Shown here in pieces: positions 29,001 through 38,054 of a stretch of 64,000 nucleotides of DNA. The position numbers and the translations under genes are program-made. The notes below the pieces were generated by a model that made no database searches, was not told where the DNA came from, and saw nothing but the letters and a program-made list of their open reading frames with translations. The first letter of the stretch is position 1. Each line of letters starts with the position of its first letter. This stretch comes from Panacibacter ginsenosidivorans (GTDB taxonomy: Bacteria; Bacteroidota; Bacteroidia; Chitinophagales; Chitinophagaceae): assembly GCF_007971225.1 (NCBI RefSeq), contig NZ_CP042435.1, positions 3,661,501-3,725,500 of the forward strand, written 5' to 3'.

Positions 29001-30030
29001 TATATAAATTAGCCCCATCGATTGCAAGGCATTTAACTGTGCCAGAAATATCAAATACGAAGTTTTTATCAACACTACCGTCAGCAAGAATATGCGCAAG
29101 ATTTTGCTTCGGTTCGTTTCCAACAATATTAAATGATCCTCCAATATAGTATCCATTTTGGCTATCACTTGCTAATGCATACACTATTCCATCTGTAAAC
29201 GGGAAAGTATTCTTTAAAATATTGGTGGTTTTATTCAACGCTATAATACCAGGAGCACTTTTTCCAATTTCTGTAAACTGTCCGGCCATATACATTAAAC
29301 TATCTTTTACTTGCATTGTGCTTATATCTCCATTCGCATTAAACATGCCCGGTATTACATTCCCTGTAAAAGCACTTATCGTCGCTACGTGACCACCAGA
29401 AATATTAATTGTTCCGATCTTACTCAAATATTTTCCGTGCACAAATACCAGTGAGTCTGATACTTCAATTTTATCAATTGGCTGATCAGGATAAGGCGCC
29501 TGCCAATCTAAAAGGGCGCCGGACACTGCATCTAATGCGGCTATTCTAACTCTACCTGTTCCATTTACAAAATCAAAATCACCTCCAATGTAAATGCGAT
29601 TACTATATTTTTTAATACAGGTGATTGAATTAACCACATCCACAGGCTTAAAAACTGTATCTAAAGAAAAGTCAGATAAAATATGTATAACATTCACCCC
29701 AACAGAGCTAAGCCATATATTGCCGTAGCTATATATGGTGCCTGCTAAATAATATCCGCCAGTGCCATCAGGTTCAGGATAAAAATATCCGTTTATATAA
29801 GGAAATTTATTGTCAGGAATTGTGGACCCGGAGTAATATTGAGCAACGCCGTTAACACTTCTTCCAACCTCAGAAAACTGGCCTCCTACATACAGCTTCT
29901 TATTGTCAAGCACAGTGGTATATACGGTTCCGTTGGTAGAATAAAATTGTTTATTTAATGTTTGAGCAGCTAGAAAATTGAAAGCAAAAAAATTTAAAAC
30001 GGAAAAAAGAAAAATGATTTTAGTTTTCAT
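26038..30030 (-). CDS. Large secreted repeat protein with fibronectin type III and T9SS sorting domain
   Basis: This 1330-residue protein has a signal peptide ending FLAAQ (residue 23). About twenty degenerate repeats follow, of the form (L/V)YxGGxF(T/S)xxxxxxRxxAAxxxxTGxxxxWNPxxNxxV, spaced some 40-60 residues apart. They probably build one or more beta-propellers. Residues near 1145-1235 form a fibronectin type III domain (SAKFSWDSVSCAVGYRLQYR). The last 75 or so residues are a type A T9SS sorting domain: IKIYPNPTSSDAVLKLN through GLYIIKVQNNTKL. It is therefore exported by the type IX system and anchored or released outside the cell. Binding target unknown. No accessory genes are linked. 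Confidence 0.88.
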   Translation of the reverse strand: MKTKIIFLFSVLNFFAFNFLAAQTLNKQFYSTNGTVYTTVLDNKKLYVGGQFSEVGRSVNGVAQYYSGSTIPDNKFPYINGYFYPEPDGTGGYYLAGTIYSYGNIWLSSVGVNVIHILSDFSLDTVFKPVDVVNSITCIKKYSNRIYIGGDFDFVNGTGRVRIAALDAVSGALLDWQAPYPDQPIDKIEVSDSLVFVHGKYLSKIGTINISGGHVATISAFTGNVIPGMFNANGDISTMQVKDSLMYMAGQFTEIGKSAPGIIALNKTTNILKNTFPFTDGIVYALASDSQNGYYIGGSFNIVGNEPKQNLAHILADGSVDKNFVFDISGTVKCLAIDGANLYIGGSFTKINSLNRTNAAAISIPTNQVTSWNPAPNGIVECMQYNNGVVYMGGSFTLVKGAARFYAAALTISNQLTQWNPKANNVVKQMLINQNNSNIFLCGAFTFLNGSLHPYIGKVDIIEGKMDSLWNPSPNSVVNCIKLINNIIYLGGDFTKINGVAKQRIAAMDTASNNPLSFELDANNTVTSISVSGSKLYIGGTFSQAGNITQDNIIRYDLSTNAIDSWNPFLDNAVYGIYEGQTDIILYGAFSACNLVKRNHIANYNIPSRKISNFNTEISFPYVGTVSCLHTYENEIFVGGDFNYVDSITFKKNVVSINLTTQKLSHHFNRDPDDIVSDLILSDNKLIIGGYFNFFYAPCILPPVKRNHLASYDLLTDSLSPDIYNLNNNVYNILKGQNNELIVTGSFTLTNYENRSAFAVFDINSNTLDSTYFPIGGEIRSLAVKDSLIFLGGNFSIPDLPKNNFAVYNLKNSNSLSWNIGFNNTIYSMALKDSVLYIGGDFRTANSISRIRAAAINIKTGILTQWNPGANNIVLSILPNGDSVYMGGQFKTIGNISRPYLAKVDNKTGILSNWNPNPNNTVYALVADSASFYAGGQFSKVFGKPIFSLASFDLKNDSLKSFDARLLNSSGTAPTILSLASGNNAIYVGSNDVNGISSVNNISQKHFVAINKTSQTPINFAYQPLASVNSITLNSSTLYTGGSWVNLTDDTLIPLPNAFLSEYSLNNSTDCSNSIKPTITYSGSIENVCPGNNITLTSSVANTYYWNTMDTTQIITISNAGAYQVITTDVNNCKDTSLALNVSYQSCNKPSGLIVSNISTTSAKFSWDSVSCAVGYRLQYRKSGILLWTSVNVPINSKTIKTLTLGSTYQWRVQAICVRTPFISSDFSNGNEFTTLTGSSLLENISNVRTNSEDIKIYPNPTSSDAVLKLNNEYQNITLSIININGQLVWEKKQTKAGIIYLPIKKLPKGLYIIKVQNNTKLNFLKLLKQ

Positions 30031-30207
30031 CGGGGGTTGCTTTTTAAGGAATGGCTAATATACAAACAACTACTTATTTCATTTTTACTTGTTGCTTAAT
30101 TTTTGATAAAAACCTGTTGCTAAACTATCACGAAAAAATTAAATGGAATTAGAAAGCTGTATTTTATAAGAATATCTTTTCCCAACTTAGCCAATAGCCA
30201 AGCTTTC

Positions 30208-30227
30208 GTTGCGTCGCACACTTGTAC
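30208..30227 (+). repeat. Dispersed intergenic repeat half-site, class A
   Basis: This is a perfect core, GTTGCGTCGCACACTTGTAC, with an outward tail (GAAAGCTTGGCTATTGGC on the minus strand). The matching reverse half is at 31027-31046, so the two flank the DUF4926 gene and a small membrane-protein gene. Confidence 0.85.
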
Positions 30228-30276
30228 TGAAGAAATTATGGCGACATTGCGTATCGATTATTATAAGCCTTCAATT

Positions 30277-30471
30277 ATGAAACAATATCAAATTGTTGAA
30301 TTATTAGTTGACTTAAATCCTGTAATCAAAAAAGGAATGATAGGTGTTATACTTGAGATTTGGAACAATGAAAACTTTGAGGCAGAATTTTTAGATTATG
30401 AAGGATTCAATTACACATATAATGGTAACGCAACTTTTCCTTTGAATATTAAGGATGTGAGATTATTATAA
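30277..30471 (+). CDS. DUF4926 domain protein
   Basis: This small soluble protein has about 64 residues when started at the ATG at 30277 (MKQYQIVELLVDLN). That start is chosen because the DUF4926 domain begins there; an ATG at 30238 adds 13 residues that directly abut the repeat core. The segment PVIKKGMIGVILEIWNNENF, then EAEFLDYEGF, matches the family pattern of a small SH3-like beta-barrel. DUF4926 proteins are often found with toxin/immunity or mobile genes, but nothing of that kind lies here. Function unknown. Confidence 0.72.
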   Translation: MKQYQIVELLVDLNPVIKKGMIGVILEIWNNENFEAEFLDYEGFNYTYNGNATFPLNIKDVRLL

Positions 30472-30523
30472 TTGCCTGTTCTGAACTTTGGGATATTTCA
30501 CACACTAAGTCTAACATAAAAAA

Positions 30524-30913
30524 TTAAGAATCGCCAAATTTTTCACTACTGCTTTGAGGGTTTTGATCTTGCCATCTTTCTTGTGGTGTCAATTTTGTGT
30601 CTCTTTTTATCGCACTATTGAAACCTATTCCTAAAGCAATTCCAGAAACAATGAAAACAGCGAGTGCATGTTCAGGGGTAGTTATTTCATGCCTCTCCAT
30701 ATTGTATTTAAAACCAAAAAAATGATAACAAATAAGAGCTAAAACTGCAAAACTGCATGCAATTGTAATAATCTTATTTATTAATGAAATTGGTTTAAGA
30801 AAAGTTTTATTATAATAGCTGATAAGGAAACGTGGTATAAAATAGCATACAACCAGACCTATTAGGTTTGCAGCTTCTTCAAAACAATACCAAAAAACAT
30901 AGCTCCAATTCAT
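30524..30913 (-). CDS. Small hypothetical membrane protein
   Basis: I do not recognise this 129-residue protein. It has three hydrophobic segments (about 12-32, 46-66 and 84-104, the last GLALAVF-like with glycines) and a short charged tail (RDTKLTPQERWQDQNPQ). It probably sits in the inner membrane. It is convergent with the DUF4926 gene, and both lie between facing half-sites of the dispersed repeat. Confidence 0.65.
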   Translation of the reverse strand: MNWSYVFWYCFEEAANLIGLVVCYFIPRFLISYYNKTFLKPISLINKIITIACSFAVLALICYHFFGFKYNMERHEITTPEHALAVFIVSGIALGIGFNSAIKRDTKLTPQERWQDQNPQSSSEKFGDS

Positions 30914-31026
30914 AAGTCATTTCGGGGATTACTGTAAAAGAGTTCCATGTAAAGTTATTTCTAAATATTTACCTTTTGTAATGTCCTACATACTTAGCTT
31001 CTGTTAAGCCGCTCATAGCATCAACT

Positions 31027-31046
31027 GTACAAGAGTGCGACGCAAG
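31027..31046 (-). repeat. Dispersed intergenic repeat half-site, class A
   Basis: The core reads GTACAAGAGTGCGACGCAAG on the plus strand (last base changed). The tail runs rightward toward the stop of the alpha-2-macroglobulin gene. It pairs in orientation with 30208-30227. Confidence 0.8.
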
Positions 31047-31114
31047 AGTTGATGCTATGAAAAACTTATGTTTGGTTCATACACCTTCGTTAAAACTTCG
31101 GTGTACAAGAAAAA

Positions 31115-34100
31115 TTATTCCTGCACTTCTACCCACTTGCCTCTTACGCCACCACTGATGGTATGATCGTACATGGCTTCTGCATATACGCCGGGCCAGA
31201 AATATTTGCCGGGATATGCTGCGTTTAACTGCACATAATAAGTGAGCGTTTCATTTTGTTTGAGATCGAAATAATGATACACACGATCGTCGCGTATATC
31301 CATGTAATCGCTGGGCGAAGATTGATATGCACCTTCGCTATTGTATAATCTTGTGTTGAGAATTTCCCACCCACTCGGGAATATTTGTGTAAGCGCCATC
31401 TCTGTATAAGTGCCGCGCAGACCGGGATTTTTGATAGTGACCTTTGCCATGAAATCTGTGCCCTGCTTTACTTTGCTGATGTCAATGGATTGACCAGCGG
31501 TGTTGAGATAATTTACAGACACGAATAAAATATTCGGATTGTTGACAACGGGAATGGTATCGTTACTCAATGGTTTGCCTTCGTTGATGATGCGCACATA
31601 CAACGTGTTGCTGCCCTTGTTGGTTAACTGCACAGCGCCTTTATTATTTTGCCATGCAATGTTTGTTTGCGAAACAACACTGCCTGAATTGATGTTTAAT
31701 TTTTGTGTGCCTGCATTGCCCGTTGCGATGATCTTCTTTTCATCTTTATTGTTACCACTGAATTTTGCAATAGCAATTAATGCATACGCTGTTGTTTGTG
31801 TGCTGTACCAATCATCCTGCGATAATTTATTGGCAACAGTTCTTACCAATTGTTCGCCTTCTGCTTTGCGGTTCATGAGCGTAAGTGTTTCGAGCACCAT
31901 TGCCTGGTCGCGGAGATCACTGCCGAATGTAATACCTGTATAATCTCTCTTTGGAAAATTAGTTGATAATCCACTGATGAGTTGTAAGGCAACTTTTGAC
32001 TGACCAACAAGTTGGTATGCTGCAGCCAGTCTCCATTTTGCTTCTGGTGTTAAGAATTTAAATTCTTTTAAACGGTTCATTGCACCAAGCTCAGGAGCTT
32101 TTGCCAATGCAAGCAAATACAAACGATATGATTGCATGAGATCAGTTCCATACCATGGCGCTGATGTTACATTCCATGCAACTGCTTTGTTGCGTTCATA
32201 AACTTTCCATGCCTGCAACATAGATGATGAAACCACATAACCACGTGCAGATGCTTCGAGTAAGAAATTGCCTGCATAGTTGGTGCCCCATTCATCGCTG
32301 TTGTCTCCGCCGGGCCAGTAACTAAAGCCGCCATCGCTCTGCTGGAAGTTGCTGAGTTTACCGAGCCCTGCACGGATATTGGCATCGATTCTTACTTTAT
32401 CCTGTTCGTCAAGATCCATAAGCTGATTCAATACCAGTTGGGGAAATACAGATGATGTTGTTTGTTCAATGCAACCATGAGGGTACTGAATAAGATAGTC
32501 CAAGCGCTTTGCAAGATTAATCGCAGGTATGCTGGAGATTTCTAACGTTACTTTACTGCTGCTTGCATCGCCGATCATAGCAACATTGCTGTTCCATGAT
32601 TGTCCCGCCTGTAGTGTTGCTTCTGTAACTTGTGTTATTGGTGGATTGGGATTACGAATATCTATTTCAACTTCTGTTACAGATTGCTCTTTACCTGCTG
32701 TTGCAACGATCTTTACTTTACCAATGCCGGTATTGGGCTTTACTTTGGCGGTGAAGTAAACAAGCTGTTCACCAGTGCCACTAAAGCTTATATTTTGTGT
32801 ACCACCAGCCTGTATGAATGGATTGCTTTGGAGGCTGAGACTTACATAGTGAATATTATTATCAGTAGCAAAAACTGTAACAGGAATTTTCAATTCTTCA
32901 TTTGGTCCGAGTACACGTGGCATTGTTGCTAGTAACATTAACGGCTTCTTTACAGTAACTGCTTTTTCTGCCATGCCGTAAGCATTATCGCCTGCGGCAA
33001 TAACCATTGCTTTTACACTGCCCATATAAGGAGGTAATGTAAACTCATGTGTTTTGCTGCCGCCATTTAATTTGAATGGTCCCATGAATTGCACAACAGG
33101 TTTAAAGCGGTTGGCTCTCCTTGTTTTGCTTGCAAGCTCAGCTTCAGCATCGCCACCTATTGTTAAGATGCGTTGCAGTTCTGCGCCCCATGCACCGATT
33201 ACATCATCATATACATCCCAACTTTTTACACCCAATGCTTCTTTGGCATAAAATGCATCATGTGGGTTTGGTGTTTTAAAATGTGTGAGATCGAGCAAGC
33301 CTTCATCAACAATAGCAATTACATAGGTCATGTTTTTATTCGATGCTTCCGAAACAGTGATCGTACTTTTTTGTTCCGGTCTTATCGCATCAGCCATTCT
33401 TATAACAGGTTTTAGTATGGTGCTTTTATCTTCTACCATTATCGGTATTACACCATACATTCTTATCGGCAGATCATTGACTGTTTGTGCATGTGGCTGT
33501 ATCAAACTTACATTTACATAAATATTCGGACTCATACTCGCATCTGCTTTGAAAGAAAATTTTGTTTGTCCCTGTGTTGTTTTAACCTGGTAAGTTTTTA
33601 AAACTTTGCTGCCACTTTCAATACTGATCAATGCCTTGCCATCTTTACTTGTAGGAATAGTAAGTTGTACATCGTCACCAACGTTGTAGGTCTCTTTGTC
33701 AGCTGTAAAAGATAACATGGCTGCGGCAGAAGGATCATTGTTATCACCACGGCTTTGCCAACCATAATCATCTACATAAAATGTGCTGCCTGTTGTATGA
33801 CCGCTGCGTGTGTCTTTTATGAGAACGAGATACCGACCCCAATCATCTTCATCAAAATGAACATTATAAAAACCTTTACCATTACTGATGTTCAATGTAT
33901 CTTTTCTAATCAGCTTATTGTATTCGTTCTGTGTAAAGTTGCTAAGATCATCACCGCTGTTATCCCACCACCAGTTCCAACGAATTTTATATAATTGTAC
34001 TTCAAGCCTTGTAGAGCCATTTGTTGGAGAGCCTTTTGTATCAACATCTGCAATATCAAACTTGTGTGTTTTACCACTTAATAAAAAGCCCCATGTTTTA

Positions 34101-36679
34101 TCACCTTCAGGCACATGCACACCCACATAAGATGAGTATGGATTGAATGGCATGGAAATATTATCAATGCTAAAATTGCCGCCGGGCTCAAATACTTTTA
34201 CCATGAGGTTGGCGAGTAATTGTCCGGGAGCATCTTCACCAACTTCGAATTTTGGATTAACCGGTGCAGTACCTTCTGCGCTTAAAGTGCCATCAAAAAT
34301 TGTTTTTGATTGTGGTGTGAATGATGAAGTAGGATCATCAAAAACATAATCTTTAAATTTAGGAAAACTGGTTGTTCTTTTATATAACTGTGCGTCCACT
34401 TTTGCTTTCAGGTTTTGTGCAGTTGCGCCGAATAACCATTTTGCAGTAAGTGTTCCTGCTGTTGTAACATTTTCGCCTAAAGCATCAGCATTGCCAAAAT
34501 TGAGATCGATCTTTAAACGATTTGGCATTACGGTTTCTATCTTCAGTTTCTTTTCAAATGTAGCGCCACCAAGCTTTACGCGACAGATCCAGTTACCGGT
34601 TGGAGCATCAACATCTGTTGCTGTTCTAAAAACGTTGAAACCATCATTTGCATTTGTCTGTACGATCTTTTTATACAATTGACCTTTCGGTGAAAGCAAT
34701 TCCATTTCAATAGGATGATCAGCAGGTAGTTTATTATCCTTATCATCAACTATACAACTCAGGAATAAACTGTCGCCCGGTCGCCACACACCACGCTCAC
34801 CGAAGATGAAGGCTTTGATTCCATTTTTTATTTCATCTCCGGAAACATCAAAGCGACTTAAGGGTAACGAACTTCCATCATCTAATTTTAAATAACTTTT
34901 TTCATTACCACTTTTTGCAACTAGTAAATATGGCTTGCGTTTTAACTGGAGCATAGCAAGACCATCACCATCCGTTGTTCCTTTAGCAATGATCTGTTGC
35001 TGGTAATCCAATACCTGTAACTCAACATTCTTCAGAGACTCTGTAGTAATGATATTGTTTGCGGATACAAACAAACTATTGTCATTCCCTCTTTTTGCAG
35101 TCAACCCAATATTTGTTGCAAGAATATTTCTGCTGGCAAATCTTTCTTTGTTGTAATAAGACTGGTGACAAGGATTATCTCTTTGCTGCCAGTTATAACC
35201 ATAAGGGTAGTAATCATCATATCTTCTCCAGAAAGCTGATTCCTCATCTACTTCATTGTCTTCATCACTCGTGTAATAATAATCGTAATCATCTTCGTCA
35301 TCTTTTCCCATGTTTGCACAAGTATATAAAGAATACTCTGGCCTGAAACCAATATATACACGATAAATAGCGCCTGGCTCTGTTCTTATATATTTGTCAA
35401 GATCAAGTGAGAATTTATTTGTCTTATGCAAATTCAAACTTTGATCATTGTCTAATTTTATAGTAGCCTGCACCAATGGTGTTCCTACTTTTCTAAGATT
35501 GCTTTCACCGTTTAGTTTATTATCCTGTAAGAATTGTGCAACATTGTTTTCATAGATCTTTATAATAGAAACATCAACTGCTTTCAAGTCTGTTGCTTCA
35601 AACGGCAATACCAATTTGCCAGTGCTATTTGGTAGTATGCTTCCACGCCCCTGAATTTTTACAGCAGGTAAACGATTCTCAAAAAATACATTTGCAGTAA
35701 ATGCTTTTTCCAATTTGTCTCCCCACTGATTTTCTATTCCTTCCAGAACATTGATCGTGTAATTTCCATCAAGCTTGTCTGATGTATACACTTTTACCTC
35801 GCTGCCAAGAATTGTATAACTAATACTTTCATTGTTGCTGATGTTTATTAAGCCATCTAATGCCTGACCAACAGCGATAGGATCGCTGAATTGAATCAAT
35901 GCATATTGTTCTTCTTCCTGTATGGCTTTTATTTCCAGCACCCGGAAATCGCCAATAGCAGGCACAACAATTTCTTTGTTGCCCGTAAAATCTTTTACAC
36001 CCAATGCATCACCATTCCAGTTAAGTAATAATGTTGCTGCACTGTTTGCTCTTTCAATATTGTTTATAGTAAACTCGTGGGTTTTGTTTGCTTCATTATG
36101 TTGCCAGGCAATATTCAATGCTTTATCATTAACTGAAGCACTCAATAGTTTTTCAACTTTTGCAGATTCTTCCACATCAGCCGTTGATAAAGTGCCGCTT
36201 AATGTCATATTGTTTTTGCTGTTACTGTGCAAGCCATTATCCTGCACTTCAAATGAAGGTTTGATTGTTTGCACATTGAATGTAAACGTTTCAAATTTCG
36301 ATGGCACATTCATTACTTTGCCAAGTTTGAATGAAACTTCATAAAGCTGATCTGCGCTAAGATCCTTATCTGGCTTGAATTCTATTGTTCTTGTGTCTAC
36401 CCAATATGCTTTGCCGTCAACAGCAGGCGAGAAAGTAAAGAGTGCATCTTTCACGACTTCATTCAAAGTATGTGTAACACTTGCATCCGATGCAAGTTGT
36501 ATACGCACTGTATTTTTCTTTGATACAACTCCCGATGTGTACGAATCAATATACTGGCTGAATGCCGGGTCCACTTCTGCAAGCTTTGGTTTTGTGTTGC
36601 AGGAAAATAAAATGATCAATAATAATAGCGAAAGACTGCTGCTCATTTTGCAGAGCAGTGTGCAATGATGCGCTTCCAT
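31115..36679 (-). CDS. Bacterial alpha-2-macroglobulin family lipoprotein
   Basis: This giant envelope protein (1854 residues from the ATG at 36679) traps proteases. The N-terminus has a lipobox LFSC, so it is lipid-anchored; the Met at 36646 (MSSSLSLLLLIILFSC) is an alternative start. MG-type beta domains fill the first half, including an MG2-like region (IFGERGVWRPGDSLFLSCIV). The A2M region has PVVQFMGPFKL, and the thioester domain carries GCIEQ with the reactive Cys1403 and Gln1406, so covalent trapping is possible. The alpha-helical thioester domain follows (DGGFSYWPGGDNSDEWGT), and the C-terminus is a receptor-binding-like beta domain. Bacterial relatives are often encoded beside PBP1C, but no pbpC gene lies in this window. 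Confidence 0.93.
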   Translation of the reverse strand: MEAHHCTLLCKMSSSLSLLLLIILFSCNTKPKLAEVDPAFSQYIDSYTSGVVSKKNTVRIQLASDASVTHTLNEVVKDALFTFSPAVDGKAYWVDTRTIEFKPDKDLSADQLYEVSFKLGKVMNVPSKFETFTFNVQTIKPSFEVQDNGLHSNSKNNMTLSGTLSTADVEESAKVEKLLSASVNDKALNIAWQHNEANKTHEFTINNIERANSAATLLLNWNGDALGVKDFTGNKEIVVPAIGDFRVLEIKAIQEEEQYALIQFSDPIAVGQALDGLINISNNESISYTILGSEVKVYTSDKLDGNYTINVLEGIENQWGDKLEKAFTANVFFENRLPAVKIQGRGSILPNSTGKLVLPFEATDLKAVDVSIIKIYENNVAQFLQDNKLNGESNLRKVGTPLVQATIKLDNDQSLNLHKTNKFSLDLDKYIRTEPGAIYRVYIGFRPEYSLYTCANMGKDDEDDYDYYYTSDEDNEVDEESAFWRRYDDYYPYGYNWQQRDNPCHQSYYNKERFASRNILATNIGLTAKRGNDNSLFVSANNIITTESLKNVELQVLDYQQQIIAKGTTDGDGLAMLQLKRKPYLLVAKSGNEKSYLKLDDGSSLPLSRFDVSGDEIKNGIKAFIFGERGVWRPGDSLFLSCIVDDKDNKLPADHPIEMELLSPKGQLYKKIVQTNANDGFNVFRTATDVDAPTGNWICRVKLGGATFEKKLKIETVMPNRLKIDLNFGNADALGENVTTAGTLTAKWLFGATAQNLKAKVDAQLYKRTTSFPKFKDYVFDDPTSSFTPQSKTIFDGTLSAEGTAPVNPKFEVGEDAPGQLLANLMVKVFEPGGNFSIDNISMPFNPYSSYVGVHVPEGDKTWGFLLSGKTHKFDIADVDTKGSPTNGSTRLEVQLYKIRWNWWWDNSGDDLSNFTQNEYNKLIRKDTLNISNGKGFYNVHFDEDDWGRYLVLIKDTRSGHTTGSTFYVDDYGWQSRGDNNDPSAAAMLSFTADKETYNVGDDVQLTIPTSKDGKALISIESGSKVLKTYQVKTTQGQTKFSFKADASMSPNIYVNVSLIQPHAQTVNDLPIRMYGVIPIMVEDKSTILKPVIRMADAIRPEQKSTITVSEASNKNMTYVIAIVDEGLLDLTHFKTPNPHDAFYAKEALGVKSWDVYDDVIGAWGAELQRILTIGGDAEAELASKTRRANRFKPVVQFMGPFKLNGGSKTHEFTLPPYMGSVKAMVIAAGDNAYGMAEKAVTVKKPLMLLATMPRVLGPNEELKIPVTVFATDNNIHYVSLSLQSNPFIQAGGTQNISFSGTGEQLVYFTAKVKPNTGIGKVKIVATAGKEQSVTEVEIDIRNPNPPITQVTEATLQAGQSWNSNVAMIGDASSSKVTLEISSIPAINLAKRLDYLIQYPHGCIEQTTSSVFPQLVLNQLMDLDEQDKVRIDANIRAGLGKLSNFQQSDGGFSYWPGGDNSDEWGTNYAGNFLLEASARGYVVSSSMLQAWKVYERNKAVAWNVTSAPWYGTDLMQSYRLYLLALAKAPELGAMNRLKEFKFLTPEAKWRLAAAYQLVGQSKVALQLISGLSTNFPKRDYTGITFGSDLRDQAMVLETLTLMNRKAEGEQLVRTVANKLSQDDWYSTQTTAYALIAIAKFSGNNKDEKKIIATGNAGTQKLNINSGSVVSQTNIAWQNNKGAVQLTNKGSNTLYVRIINEGKPLSNDTIPVVNNPNILFVSVNYLNTAGQSIDISKVKQGTDFMAKVTIKNPGLRGTYTEMALTQIFPSGWEILNTRLYNSEGAYQSSPSDYMDIRDDRVYHYFDLKQNETLTYYVQLNAAYPGKYFWPGVYAEAMYDHTISGGVRGKWVEVQE

Positions 36680-36809
36680 ATGTGCAGGGAATTGTTTGAA
36701 GGTTGTTTGTATAAATACAATAGAAAATTAAGCAATCTATTTTGATGCAAAAAGAAATATTTGTTAATGATGTTTTGTAGCCTGGCAGCAGAATATACAT
36801 GATGCTTTT

Positions 36810-36933
36810 CTTGCGTCGCACTCTTGTACCGGTGAAAAGTAAATGGGACAATGGTGAATAAAAACATATACAATTTTATTGACGATTCGCCATTGACGAT
36901 TCATGATGTGAAGGTACAAGAGTGCGACGCAAC
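36810..36933. repeat. Dispersed intergenic repeat, inverted pair (A/A)
   Basis: The forward core (36810-36829, first base C) faces a perfect reverse class A core (36914-36933). This is the only compact pair with two class A halves. The spacer holds the direct repeat TTGACGATTC (twice in 25 bases). The right tail, TTTAATAGCAGCACTTCGGC and GGGGCCCATAAATTA, fits the tail consensus. Confidence 0.88.
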
Positions 36934-36972
36934 GGAAGTTTAATAGCAGCACTTCGGCGGGGCCCATAAATT

Positions 36973-37011
36973 ATTGAAAAAATAAAAGGCTGCCTTTTTG
37001 AGACAGCCTTT
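36973..37011 (-). terminator. Rho-independent terminator for the DUF4290 gene
   Basis: The inverted repeat AAAGGCTG / CAGCCTTT (36985-36992 and 37004-37011) is followed on the minus strand by a T-rich run (TTTTATTTTTTC). It lies about 20 bases past the stop. Confidence 0.8.
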
Positions 37012-37031
37012 ATCAAATATTGTTTTTTTAT

Positions 37032-37865
37032 TTAGAAACGTTTTTTAAAACCCTGGTTGCGGTTGTTGTTTCTCTTATCGCCACCACCACGATTATCTCT
37101 CATATCGCGACCGCCATTGCTGCGGTTACTGCCACCACCACGGTTATCACGGCTGTCTCTGCTATCTCTTCCACCGGTACTTCTACCGCCGTTGCTGCGC
37201 CCGCCCATATAACTTTGTTGCCTTCCGCCACGATCACGATCGCCGCCTCTGCCGCCACCTCTGCTGCTGTAATCATCACGTTCAAAATTCTGGTTGCGGT
37301 GTTTGATGTATGGTGTATTACTAAATTCAAGCTGACCACCAGTTATAGTATTCATTTCACTTCGAATAGCATCATCATGCACCAGTTCTTTGTGCCAGTT
37401 GCTGTAAGCAAGTTTCATATAGTAAGCTATTGCATTCGCAAAACCAGCTTTCTTTTCCGGGTTCTCTTCTTTCAGCGCCTTGTTTACAACCAGCTCAAGG
37501 TTTTTGCCAAGATGTGAATATTTGGGATACCTTTTTGGATAAGGCAAAGGATCCGGTTTGCTTTTGTAAGTAGCTTTTTCAGGAATAGGGTAAGGACTCT
37601 CTACTTTGAGTTTGAAATCGCTCATAAAGAAAAGATGATCCCATAATTTGTGCCTGAAATCTTCTACGTTCCTGAGATGTGGGTTCAGGAACCCCATTAA
37701 CTCAATTACAACATGCGCCTGCTCCTGGCGCTCTTTCGGGTCTTCAATGGTTAATACATAATCAACCATTTTCTGAATATGCCTCCCATACTCACGCATA
37801 ACAAGGTAACTTCTTGATGTGTTATACTCCATATCTGTGTCTTGCATTGATGCCATAGTAGGCAA
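37032..37865 (-). CDS. DUF4290 protein with RGG-rich disordered tail
   Basis: This 277-residue cytoplasmic protein has two parts. Residues 12-190 or so are the helical DUF4290 domain found throughout Bacteroidota (MEYNTSRSYLVMREYGRHIQ, then MDYVLTIEDP-like and GFLNPHLRNVEDFRHKLWDH). Residues about 197-277 are a low-complexity tail of Arg, Gly, Asn, Asp and Ser with repeated GGGRGGDRDRGG, GGRDSRDSRDNRGGG and RDMRDNRGGG units, ending RNQGFKKRF. Such RGG tails usually bind RNA. The start at 37865 is the first of several closely spaced Met codons; residue 7 or 12 may be the real one. Function unknown, perhaps RNA-related. Confidence 0.85.
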   Translation of the reverse strand: MPTMASMQDTDMEYNTSRSYLVMREYGRHIQKMVDYVLTIEDPKERQEQAHVVIELMGFLNPHLRNVEDFRHKLWDHLFFMSDFKLKVESPYPIPEKATYKSKPDPLPYPKRYPKYSHLGKNLELVVNKALKEENPEKKAGFANAIAYYMKLAYSNWHKELVHDDAIRSEMNTITGGQLEFSNTPYIKHRNQNFERDDYSSRGGGRGGDRDRGGRQQSYMGGRSNGGRSTGGRDSRDSRDNRGGGSNRSNGGRDMRDNRGGGDKRNNNRNQGFKKRF

Positions 37866-37932
37866 ATGTAATAAAGGTTTTGATTGTATGCGCTTTTTTA
37901 TGGACCGGGCATTTAGTTAAAAAGCGGCTTTT

Positions 37933-38021
37933 GTTGCGTCGCACACTTGTACGAAAGAATATTTTTCAGCTAAAAGTGATAGGCTACATAAATAACCAAG
38001 TGTATAAGTGAGTGACACAAC
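37933..38021. repeat. Dispersed intergenic repeat, compact inverted pair (A/B)
   Basis: A perfect forward class A core (37933-37952) faces a reverse class B core (38002-38021, TATAAG in place of TACAAG). It lies between two minus-strand genes: class A is upstream of the DUF4290 start and class B is past the terminator of the adaptor gene. Confidence 0.85.
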
Positions 38022-38054
38022 CATTGTTGCCATAACAATAAGACGCTGGTTCCC

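Noticed and set aside
31079-31110. ACACCTTCG...CTTCGGTGT hairpin as a terminator for the alpha-2-macroglobulin gene
   Set aside because: The stem is short and interrupted and has no T run on the minus strand.
37020-37517. Long open frames on the plus strand opposite the DUF4290 gene
   Set aside because: They mirror the low-complexity RGG-coding region; their Ala/Thr/Val-rich products have no domain and the minus-strand frame has the conserved family.
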